Assembly (NCBI GenBank): GCA_020466095.1
Contig: CM035806.1
Coordinates: 129,813,156 to 129,877,155, forward strand
Reading direction: 5' to 3'
From: Chlorops oryzae
Taxonomy: Eukaryota; Arthropoda; Insecta; Diptera; Chloropidae
DNA: 64,000 nt
The notes beneath the pieces are model-generated. The model saw only the letters and a program-made list of their open reading frames with translations. It did not search any database and was not told the origin of the DNA. Made by a program: the position numbers and the translations under genes. This document shows positions 23,299 to 32,001 of this stretch, piece by piece (within the stretch, counting starts at the first letter, position 1; the number at the start of each line of letters is the position of its first letter).

Positions 23299-23543
23299 CC
23301 CTTTGGAGTCGAATATATTTCTCGTTATTTTTTTCTATGTCTGGGGCGATCAATCACACACACGCAAGGGTTACAATTAAAAAAAAGTTCGATTTTAAAT
23401 CTAAGTATATGAAAATGAACTGGTGTCATATTTGCAGTCTATGACTGAAATGTGCGTATCAAAGTAAATACGGGATCTAGTGCCACCATCAGACGCGAGA
23501 AAAACATGGGTGGGACACATATGTCCCGAGAGACTCCAAAGGA
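23299..23543. mobile_element. piggyBac-type MITE (TTAA)
   Basis: CCCTTTGGAGTC / GACTCCAAAGGA termini lie between two TTAA copies. The homologous unoccupied position in the 19445-19972 element has one TTAA with otherwise matching flanks, which proves the insertion boundaries. 245 bp, non-coding. Confidence 0.9.
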
Positions 23544-23694
23544 TTAAATTTCAGTAGCCAATGAGATTCAAGCACATGAACAGCATCCTTCCACGATGAC
23601 ATGTCCCTCAAGGTGGCATGCATGACAATGTCACTTGTATGACCCAGTGAAATCACGAATGGTTTTGTCCTGCTGCATATATTTTCCTGCTGAA

Positions 23695-24219
23695 ATAAGA
23701 GTCATATATGATATCCGATATCAGTTTTAAAGGAGTCGAAATATGACTCTAATATAGGCTTCTTCGGTAAGTGTATGATTTCGGATTTATATAGGACGCC
23801 CTTCGCAAGAAGGTAAGCACGTTCAATTTAGACTCCTAAATGAGTCCATAATGAGGGCTCACACTTCGAATAAGGACTCATAAATGTGTTCGTCTGACGT
23901 CAGCGTGATACCATCACCCTCAGTTTTCGCTCCAGCTCCCCCCAAAAGGTTAATTATAACGAATGCCTAAAATAATAAAATAACTATCGCAACTCACATT
24001 TTTTGTGTGCTGAACCAGAATTTAAAGTTCGAACTAAGCTGCGACCCTTAATTTCCCCTAAACCCTCTTCCGCATCCCTTATCAACCCTTCTAAAAAGGT
24101 GAAATTTCTCCAATATAAAAAAATCAAGATACGTGTCCCATAACAACAAGAATATGGGGCGAGCTGTATTGGCGAAATTTGGAATGCGTGTTCACGGGGA
24201 CATGAGTAGGAATAAGTCC
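23695..24219. other. Non-coding, dispersed repeat plus satellite-like monomer
   Basis: 23697-23887 is the inverted partner of 2344-2545. About 24000-24120 (TGTGTGCTGAACCAGAATTT, CGACCCTTAATTTCCCCTAA) resembles the diverged ~140-bp monomers at 43.08-43.35 and 49.38-49.62 kb. Confidence 0.45.
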
Positions 24220-24530
24220 GAAAATAGAATTATTATGGGTACCTCCAGTACTAGTGTCTGTCACAAAAATCCCAAAAAACGGAGTTTTTCGAATTATTTC
24301 AATGAAATTTAGTATTTCAGCTTATATTTAAGCCTCCGACTACATTTGAAAAATTTTGGAAAAGTAGGCGTGGTAAGAGGTCGGTTTTCATAAAAGAGAT
24401 TGAACAAAATTCATCGTATGTTGCTCCTTATGGCCTTAAAAATCTGAAGAGTACATTGTCTTGGGGCGTGTTTTTAAAAACTTTCAAACATGTGTGTCTG
24501 TGTCGGTTAGTGTATTGTCAGCCTCGCCTG
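24220..24530 (+). mobile_element. DINE-1-like fragment, split by a younger insertion
   Basis: It matches the reverse complement of the 3' half of 21509-22358 (CTCCAGTACTAGTG..., GTGTGTCTGTGTCGG, GTCAGCCTCGCC). The 3' end resumes at 27513 (TGACTATGACACCAATACTA) after the 24531-27512 insertion. Confidence 0.75.
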
Positions 24531-25172
24531 CCCAGCCGGAAATGTCCCGGTGAAACAATCAATGATTTCGGCATGACATAGAGCCGCGACTCCTCCTGAT
24601 TATACACCAACTTTCTAATGAAATTAACACACAAGCGGCATTGGCAGTCATAAGAGCATATGGGCGATTACATTATCGCGGGTGCAACATTTACACGTAC
24701 AATGTTTTAGTTTCATGTAACTAAATAAAAAACATTTTTAATAAAAATAGTCTTGAAAAGGCTACATCTTAATATTTGCATTGCATATTAGGTCACAAGT
24801 ATTTCAAAATAACACTATTAAAGTCTTAAAAATGATTTTAATTGCCCTCGCGGGTGCAAAAAATTTGGCCCTACGTTTCTAGATCAGAGACAAAAAAACG
24901 CATAAATCTGTTAATTGTGATACATTTTATGTGTTATGCCTTAATATTTTGTTAGATGTATATTTAACAAACAACAGGAAATGAAAAGTGTTAACCAGAG
25001 AAATATAAACAAAGAGTTATTCATTTTGATATTAATCGCGGGTGCAACATCAAATTATCGCGGGTGCAACCAGTCTTTTTTTTTTTTGCCGATTTTGCAG
25101 AGCAATTGTACGAGGGCATACAAACCATCGCAAAAATATCATTTTAAAACAGAATTTTGGACAGGAGGAGTT

Positions 25173-25562
25173 TCAGGACATGCTCATCGTCATTATTCTT
25201 GAAATAGCTTGAAAAGACGTTGATGGAGTGTCGTCATTTATAAATTCAGTATCTGAATCACTGTTAAAATCGAAAACGCTCCATCTCTTTTTAAGGGGTA
25301 ATAAAGATTTTCTCTGATCCGAAACTGAAGGCACAGATATATCAGGATGCAGAGTTTCTTTTCGTATTTTGAGATTTGAAAGAGGCTCCAAGTCGTCATC
25401 ACTCCAACCACTTTCTGTATTAGTGGGGCTTTTTGGCGACTTCAAAACTAATTTGCATTTAAAATGAGACCGTGAAGTGCGCAATACAGAAATGCTATGA
25501 GTCTCTTCAAATTGGAAGAAACGTTTTGATTGAATGCTTGGTATATGTTTCAGCCCTCCCAT
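25173..25562 (-). CDS. Hypothetical 129-residue protein in transposon
   Basis: It starts at a true ATG (complement of 25560-25562) and reads MGGLKHIPSIQSKRFF at the N terminus. There is an acidic SDDDLEPLSNLK segment and a Ser/Asp-rich SDSDTEF stretch near the C terminus. No family is recognised. The composition (basic N-terminal half, acidic Ser-rich C-terminal half) suggests a nuclear protein, and its position suggests it is a remnant of the host element's protein. It may be a pseudogene or a single exon. Confidence 0.35.
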   Translation of the reverse strand: MGGLKHIPSIQSKRFFQFEETHSISVLRTSRSHFKCKLVLKSPKSPTNTESGWSDDDLEPLSNLKIRKETLHPDISVPSVSDQRKSLLPLKKRWSVFDFNSDSDTEFINDDTPSTSFQAISRIMTMSMS

Positions 25563-26010
25563 TGTTCATCCAACATGGATATCTTTTCATTAATTTCTAT
25601 TTTTGCCACATATTTAAAGAAGATGTTCTTAGAGGTACTGCGAGCTAAATCATAAAATTCTAGGTCACTTATGACGATGGCTTTCAGCATATATTCCCTG
25701 CAGTAATTCCAACTACTCTCCCACTACTCCCCAACTAGTCACAAAAATACCAGGACTACTCCCTCTTAATTTGCCAACCAATGCTTTGAACTGTCTTTTT
25801 TAACGTTGAGCTGTCATTGGAAAATAACTAGTCACAGTTTTTGCTCATATGAACTAGACCTGGAGTATATACAGTTGGGTCAATTTTTGGTCAATTTGTT
25901 TTTTTGCACATTTTATGAAAAAAAAAAAATTATTTTCTCTTTGTTTTGTATTTTTTTTTCTCTTTTGTTTTTTTTTAAATCTTTTCTTTTTCACTACTTT
26001 TTTAATTTTC

Positions 26011-26080
26011 TCGCCTTGACCGAGCCTCGAACCGCTGATCTCTGGGTTGGTAAGTCAGCGTCTTAACCATTACGCTAAAC
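26011..26080 (-). other. tRNA-like module
   Basis: Minus-strand TTTAGCGTAATGGTTAAGA (A-box-like) and GGTTCGAGGCTC (B-box-like). Homologous to 8303-8375 and 48189-48259. Confidence 0.6.
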
Positions 26081-26340
26081 AAGCAAATTTAATCTATTGA
26101 TCAAAACGCTCATTTGAGTTTTTGGTTGCTGAAGTTTTTGTGGAACGCACGAGTAGAATTTTTACTACAAAAATTTTTAAATTGAAAAATACATATTAAA
26201 AAAAAAAGATATAATAGAAAAAATAAAATACTTAAAAATTTAGCGAAACATTTTTTTATTTCAAAATTAACTATTAAATAAAATAAATTAAAATATAAAC
26301 ATAAAAAAAACTTGGTAATAAAAAAATAATTATTCTCACC

Positions 26341-26418
26341 CGAGCCAGGGATCGAACCCCAACCCATGAGGTCGCTGAGCGATAGTCTTAACCGTCCAGC
26401 TAACTACCTTTCGGTGGC
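26341..26418 (-). other. tRNA-like module
   Basis: Minus-strand AGTTAGCTGGACGGTTAAGA and GGTTCGATCCC (complement of 26348-26358) at tRNA-like spacing. The position relative to the previous module and shared upstream TAAGTTCGCATTCTGATC correspond to the 7800-7872 module. Confidence 0.6.
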
Positions 26419-27512
26419 GCAACGATCAGAATGCGAACTTAAAGCAGACAATAACAATTTCTTCTCTACTTCGCAATCGAAGCACAAAGCGAACGGAAAT
26501 CCTGAAACTCACCCCCCGTAGATCTCCGTAGATACATAAAATACTGTACATTTTGACTAGTCATATTTCGAGTAACCTCAGAGTACTCCTGATTGGCAAA
26601 TTGACCTCTTCATTACTGCAGGGTTATTAGTCAAGGCATATCAAAGTAACAAAATATGTAGTAAATCGAGAAGCTTAAATGACAAATGACAGTTGCATCA
26701 ACATCTGACATCAAAATCGCGGGTGCAACCAATTTAAATTATCGTTTATTTTAACCTGGCAATCACTTCACTTTTAAAAACGATTAATTTATGTTATGTT
26801 TAGTTTTGGTTTCTTCTTATTTTCACAAAGTTTCAGAATGTTAGCTCTTTATTTCTGTGAAAAAAGTGAACTTTTACACTTTTTGTATCGCGGGTGCAAC
26901 AAGTCAACAGTGTATTTTAGGAATCAATAATACTTTAAACATAACAACATATATTAATTTTTTTTGGAATGCGAGGATAAAGTAATATTCTCACTTCAAT
27001 TTGGTCGGCAAAATGTAACCTCAAACTGTCGGCAACGGCTGTTTTGTGACAGTTGAAAAAGGTATGACTTTAAAGTTTTGTCAGGATTTTTGAATAGTAC
27101 TATTTTCAAACGCGCCTATAAATGAAATATGGAGTTAAATCAAATATAAATAAATTTAATATTAAATTTCGACTTTCTTCTTTGTACTATTGACAAAAAA
27201 AAACCACTTTTATTGTAATAAAAAAAATATTATCGGAAATCGTGTATAGCGGAATCGCCCATATGTCACGAGTTGGTCATCGAAAGTGGAGTAGTTCTAC
27301 TCAATCGTATCGATACCTCTATTGATGACAGTACCATTGGAGTTGCGATGAATAAAATTTCCTCTCGATGACATTGTCATTGCAATTGCGATAAAAAGCA
27401 CCTTCTTTCGATGACATTGTCATTGCAATTGAGAAGTACTCAAAATTTCCCCTTGATATCCTTGGTGAAAAAATTAATGAATTGGTCATTTATGAGAAAA
27501 TTTCCGACTGGG

Positions 27513-28251
27513 TGACTATGACACCAATACTACTCATCAATGATTAATCATTATTTGATTTCAGAGGAAAACAGAAATTTAATTCATTAAACGTTAGTTT
27601 AATTATAGTTTTTTTTTTACGGATGTAAATTTGTTATATTTTACTTCAGTTTTTTCGACTTTCGCATATGTTTATCCAGGGAATACTGTATCACAGAATA
27701 CTTGAGCGCTTTACTTGATAGCCATCAAGGGACTAACTAATTGTGCGAATATTTCTGAAACTTCTGGCACTAACACCACAAATTACAAAATTCCATTGAA
27801 AATTGTTTTGTTTTGGTTTGATAAGTTAAGTATTCCCCGGATATAAGCTTTAAAAAAGTGTAGGCAAACGCAAGTTGATCTGAGAGAGTTGAAATTCTAT
27901 CCTCAAAATTATTTGTGTGCTGTTTAGACAATGGCACGAGTTTCGATACTTTTAAGCGGGGAATAAGTAGCGTGCGAAGGGAGTGGTTTTGGGGCTACAC
28001 TCTCCGAAATGCAGGGAATCTAAAAGAGGACCACGAGAAAATGGTCACGATTCATAAATTGTGTCATACCTACATACATGATAGCCCTCCCGAAATAATC
28101 TTCTCCATACTTGACTGCGGACCTTATGTTATAGAATTACTGATTTCCACAGAGAATATACATATATCGTATAGCTTATATTTTTCGGCATTTTTTCTCA
28201 CAGGAATTAGAGCATTTTCAACTGGAACTTTTCCTGATTCTTTAATACATA
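27513..28251. other. DINE-1 tail, then unassigned sequence
   Basis: 27513-27545 completes the interrupted DINE-1-like element. The remainder holds a 127-codon open frame (27915-28298) that crosses into the next transposon and has no recognised domain; it is not called as a gene. Confidence 0.4.
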
Positions 28252-28575
28252 CACAGAGAAAAAAACACGTAGTAAATTCAAGAGTGCGGCGCTCTTAGAG
28301 AAAATGCTCTTGAATCTAAAGGATTTAGCTTTTAACCCAACAATGAAAACGTTCTTGGCTATCATTTAAGAGTGAAAGTAGTAACTTTAATAGTGAATCC
28401 GTAGATTTAAATACTTTCGCATTTAAAGTTCGGATTTTTACAGCTAAACTGTTATTCCAACTACAGTTTATTGAATTTGTTAAGAGCGAAACTATTTAAG
28501 TTAAGAGCATTGAGCACTTAATTACATTTCTTTTCGTTCCGTATAATTCTCATTTGTTTCATAAAATAGGACATA

Positions 28576-29848
28576 ACAGGTTGGCTGATAAGTCCCCGGT
28601 CTGACACATAGATGGCGTCGCTAGTATTAAATGCATATTATTTTAATATAGTGGCAACCTTCAAATGATTCGTGTCAAAATTTGACGTCTGTAAGTCAAT
28701 TAGTTTGTGAGATAGAGCGTCTTTTGTGAAGCAACTTTCGTTATTGTGAAAAAAATGGAAAAAAAGGAATTTCGTGTTTTGATAAAATACTGTTTTCTGA
28801 AGGGAAAAAATACAGTGGAAGCAAAAACTTGTCTTGATAATGAGTTTCCGGACTCTGCCCCAGGAAAATCAACAATAATTGATTTTTATGCAAAATTCAA
28901 GCGTGGTGAAATGAGCACGGAGGACGGTGAACGCAGTGGACGCCCGAAAGAGGTGGTTACCGACGAAAACATCAAAAAAATTCACAAAATGATTTTGAAT
29001 GACCGTAAAATGAAGTTGATCGAGATAGCAGAGGCCTTAAAGATATCAAAGGAACGTGTTGGTCATATCATTCATCAATATTTGGATATGAAAAAGCTCT
29101 GTGCAAAATGGGTGCCGCGCGAGCTCACATTTGACCAAAAACAACAACGTGTTGATGATTCTGAGCGGTGTTTGCAGCTGTTAACTCGCAATACACCCGA
29201 GTTTTTGCGTCGATATGTGACAATGGATGAAACATGGCTCTATCACTACACTCCTGAGTCCAATCGACAGTCGGCTGAGTGGACAGCGATCGGTGAACCG
29301 TCTCCGAAGCGTGGTAAGACTCAAAAGTCCGCTGTCAAAGTAATGGCCTCTGTTTTTTGGGATGGGCATGGAATAATTTTTATCGATTATCTTGAGAAGG
29401 GAAAAACCATCAACAGTGACTATTATATGTCGTTATTGGAGCGTTTGAAGGTCGAAATCGCGGCAAAACGGCCCCATATGAAGAAGAAAAAAGTGTTGTT
29501 CCACCAAGACAACGCACCGTGCCACAACTCATTGAGAACGATGGCAAAAATTCATGAATTAGGCTTCGAATTGCTTCCCCACCCACCGTATTCTCCAGAT
29601 CTGGCCACCAGCGACTTTTTCTTGTTCTCAGACCTCAAAAGGATGCTCGCAGGGAAAAAATTTGGCCGAAACTGAGGCCTATTTTGAGGCAAAACCGAAG
29701 GAGTACTACCAAAATGGTATCAAAAAATTGGAAGGTCGTTATAATCGTTGTATCGATCTTGAAGGGAACTATGTTGAATAATAAAAACGAATTTTGACAA
29801 AAAAATTTGTTTTTCTTTGTTAGACCGGGGACTTATCAGCCAACCTGT
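28576..29848 (+). mobile_element. irritans-subfamily mariner, close to Himar1
   Basis: The terminal repeats ACAGGTTGGCTGATAAGTCC / GGACTTATCAGCCAACCTGT are the Himar1-type ends, with TA on both sides (28574-28575, 29849-29850). The 1273-bp element carries one transposase gene with a single disabling deletion near its 3' end. Its freshness contrasts with the decayed elements around it. Confidence 0.95.
28755..29781 (+). pseudogene. Mariner transposase, frameshifted near C terminus
   Basis: Role: cut-and-paste DDD transposase that binds the mariner ends and inserts at TA. The ATG at 28755 (MEKKEFRVLIKYC) is the family start; a GTG nine bases upstream is not used. The N-terminal helix-turn-helix region and all three catalytic Asp contexts are visible: TMDETW, HQDNAPCH and LATSDFF (canonical LAPSDFF, so a Pro-to-Thr change next to the third Asp). 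The frame stops at 29673-29675 just after AGKKFG, where family members have about six more residues before AETEAYFEAK. The tail (YFEAKPKEYYQNGIKKLEGR...GNYVE) reads on in another frame to a stop at 29779-29781. This points to a small deletion of about 20 bp. Probably inactive as it stands. Confidence 0.95.
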
Positions 29849-30120
29849 TATAAGACATTTATTCATCTTAGAACTTTTTAAGCATTGCGAAAGCAGTCAC
29901 GACAACGGAGTGACAAAATCGGATGAAGTCCATCCGATGGCTATTTTTGAGGTTATGTTAAGAGGAGGAAACACATTTTTCTGAAATTATTTTTGCGAAT
30001 AGATAATAAAATTATCTACAGCTGTGCATTTTTAATCAACAGTGTCACTTTTGGAAATTATTAAAAGTTTTCAATTTTAAATCAAAATTTTCGATTTTGG
30101 AGATTTTAAAAGCTGTGCAT

Positions 30121-30647
30121 TAGTGTGGTCCAAAATTGTATGGGAAAATTATTTTGTGTCGGATTTTGCGATCCGCCCCCTCAAAATATAGTAGAGGGCA
30201 ACAGAAAAGGGAAATGAAAAGATTTAGATCGATCGGACGTCATTTAGGTTGTGCTCAACGAGGTCAAAGTTCAGAAACATGATTTTGTAAACTCATGCCG
30301 CTAGTACAAATAACAAAAATTAGCACTTACATTTTTCTAAATATCTCAAAAAGTAATTAAGATAGGAAGACGAAACAAACGTTGGCTGATACCTAATACA
30401 ACAGATCGTCTTCGTACCTTCATTAGTTTTTGAGATATTTAGAAAAATGTAAGTGCTAATTTTTATTATTTGTACTAGCGGCATGAGTTTACAAAATCAT
30501 GTTTCTGAACTTTGACCTCGTTGAGCACAACCTAAATGGCGTCCGATCGATCTAAATCTTTTCATTTCCCTTTTCTGTTGCCCTCTACTATATTTTGCGC
30601 GGGCGGATCGCAAAATTAAAGGAACTTATCAAATTTGGTCCACCCTA
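30121..30647. mobile_element. Foldback hAT-type MITE with 8-bp TSD
   Basis: The two halves are almost perfect inverted copies (TAGTGTGGTCCAAAATT... / ...AATTTGGTCCACCCTA) around a short centre near 30355-30410. CTGTGCAT flanks both sides (30113-30120, 30648-30655). 527 bp, non-coding. A transcript would form a ~230-bp hairpin. Confidence 0.9.
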
Positions 30648-30847
30648 CTGTGCATTTCAAATCCACCGTTTTCGCGCTCAAAAAGTTAAAAAGCCACCTT
30701 TCTTAACGCAACAATTTCGCTCTTAAAAAAATAACAGTGATAACATTGTTGGCTTAAAAGCTAAAAACTCTTGAGATCATTTTAAGAGCGAAAATTCTTG
30801 AGTCAAGAGCAAAATTGGTATAATTTACAGTTATTTTTTTCTCTGTG

Positions 30848-31248
30848 TACATATGTGTATATGTAAAAAGTGTGTCCTGCATGTTAGGACATTTTTTTTC
30901 CACATGCAAGAACACACAATCTTAGTCTGCTCGCCGTGTTACATAAATAAGTGAAAAATATTGCCATTAATTGGGAAATAGTTCTATCGGAATTTCTTAC
31001 TTCCTGGGTATAATGTATTGACATTAGATCGAAAAATGAGGGCAATAGTTTTTTATGACACTCTTTTGATAGTTTTTCGGACGAAGTGACCCAGTAGTTG
31101 CGAAAGGATTAACGAATGCTAGCAATTTTTTTTTAAGGAAGTATAAAGCAACAGCTGGCTTTTGCGAAAGAATGATAAAAAATGACTTGAAGGAAATATT
31201 GGTTCATAAAATTGAAAAGCAATTCTGGGTACCAGATTGCTTCTAATC
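30848..31248. other. Unassigned sequence
   Basis: AT-rich; no gene, RNA or element end recognised. Confidence 0.4.
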
Positions 31249-31347
31249 CTATGTTCTCACTATATGGGTTAAGTTATTAACCCGATACTTTAACTCAAAG
31301 CGTTCATATGAGCTTCGAACGAGTTAAGGTTTACTAACGTCATATGA

Positions 31348-31499
31348 CCCAGCCGGAAAGTTCACTACTTCTGCACTACTTCCGAAGTGGTGAAAATTCA
31401 TACGGGGACTAATCGCATTACTAACTCTAATTTCTTATGAAGTTTGTTAGGAGATGGCCGCTGTTTTCAATTAATGCATGCGATAATGTCCGGCTTGGG
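31348..31499. mobile_element. CCCAGCCGG-ended MITE, TSD not evident
   Basis: CCCAGCCGGAAAG and TGTCCGGCTTGGG form the ends. The flanks (GA and AG) do not match, so this is the one exception to the 2-bp duplication in this class. Confidence 0.5.
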
Positions 31500-31567
31500 A
31501 GTTTGAAATCTAAAAAACGCGCAAAGTATATCTGATATACTATATCATCGAGAAATTGTAAATAAAA

Positions 31568-31783
31568 ATGGAATTTGCTTTATTAGAATTGTTTAAAGAA
31601 GCTGAAAAAGCCAAAGAAATATTGGAAGCAATAATATCAGAAGAGCATTGCAATGTCCGCAGGACCAAAAAAAGACTAATGGAGCTAATAGTGAAAGCGG
31701 CATTACAAAACGTTCCACGACCTGTGATCAAAATTTACATATCCAAATACGTGCATCCTTCCCCACTCATTTGCTGCACGTGA
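31568..31783 (+). CDS. Short hypothetical transposon ORF (71 residues)
   Basis: It starts at ATG after an AT-rich leader and begins MEFALLELFKEAEKAKEILE. The first ~55 residues are charged and helix-prone. The C-terminal part (VHPSPLICCT) looks out of frame. It may be the truncated N terminus of an element protein. No family assigned. Confidence 0.3.
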   Translation: MEFALLELFKEAEKAKEILEAIISEEHCNVRRTKKRLMELIVKAALQNVPRPVIKIYISKYVHPSPLICCT

Positions 31784-32001
31784 AAGCTTCCTGCCAGTGT
31801 CGTATTAAATTTTTACCCAGTTTTTGTACTCGGTGTTAGCAAATGTAACTGAAAATTTCAAATGCAACTCTGCGCTAAACTCAGAGTTAAATGTTAACCC
31901 AGGGTATATTTTCGGGTTAGATGATTTTTTTTTATATGTGTTTTGACATTTGAAACCCTGGGTTTCGCCGATAACCCTAACCCGGCCTAGTGAGAACATA
32001 G

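Larger units (their letters stand above)
22875..23694. mobile_element. CCCAG-ended TIR element with tRNA-like module (TSD AT)
   Basis: Left end CCCAGTAGGAAAAG, right end TTTTCCTGCTGAA, AT on both sides. The core is the reverse complement of 19445-19972. It inserted into the dispersed repeat otherwise seen at 2344-2545, whose right half continues at 23697-23887. A piggyBac-type MITE is nested at 23299-23543. Confidence 0.75.
25696..26633. mobile_element. CCCTGCAGTAAT-ended element with two tRNA-like modules (TSD TT)
   Basis: Termini CCCTGCAGTAAT / ATTACTGCAGGG are flanked by TT. The interior, read in reverse, matches the cassette of 7613-8700: TAAGTTCGCATTCTGATC, tRNA-like module, spacer, AACTTCAGCAACC, TTTAGCGTAATGGTTAAGA tRNA-like module. 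Its termini, however, are those of the CCCWGC class. No ORF. Confidence 0.75.
24657..27265 (-). mobile_element. GGGCGATT-ended element with subterminal repeated motif
   Basis: CATATGGGCGATTAC at the left mirrors GGAATCGCCCATATG at the right, so the element may be GGGCGATT...AATCGCCC with an ATAT target duplication. Six copies of (A/C)TCGCGGGTGCAA(C/A), all on the + strand, lie near the ends: starts 24675, 24847, 25035, 25057, 26716 and 26887. They may be transposase-binding sites. A 129-codon frame is on the minus strand. The superfamily is not recognised. Confidence 0.6.
24531..27512. mobile_element. CCCAGCCGGAAAT-ended TIR element, host of nested insertions (TSD TG)
   Basis: Left CCCAGCCGGAAATG and right AATTTCCGACTGGG are flanked by TG. 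The uninterrupted DINE-1-like copy at 21509-22358 has one TG at the corresponding point, giving empty-site proof. Subterminal right repeats (TCGATGACATTGTCATTGCA) occur twice (about 27368 and 27416). Only about 24531-24656 and 27266-27512 belong to this element. The rest is the 24657-27265 element, itself carrying 25696-26633. Confidence 0.8.
28252..30847. mobile_element. CACAGAGAAAA-ended TIR element carrying nested insertions
   Basis: Termini CACAGAGAAAAAAA and TTTTTTTCTCTGTG are flanked by TA. Subterminal AAGAGC/GCTCTT-type motifs recur at both ends (TCAAGAGTGCGGCGCTCTTA; TTTAAGAGCGAAAATTCTTG). Without the mariner (28576-29848) and foldback MITE (30121-30647) about 0.79 kb remains, comparable with the 797- and 848-bp elements of the same class. 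Confidence 0.7.
31249..32001 (+). mobile_element. CTATGTTCTCACTA-ended element with short ORF
   Basis: The terminal repeats (CTATGTTCTCACTATATGGGTTA / TAACCCGGCCTAGTGAGAACATAG, quoted in part) are imperfect beyond 14 bp. The target duplication is unclear, so the class is undecided; a PIF/Harbinger-like origin is possible. A CCCAGCCGG-ended MITE (31348-31499) is nested in it. Length 753 bp. Confidence 0.6.

Noticed and set aside
27915..28298. 127-codon + frame
   Set aside because: It crosses the border of the CACAGAG-ended element, lacks a convincing start and shows no family.
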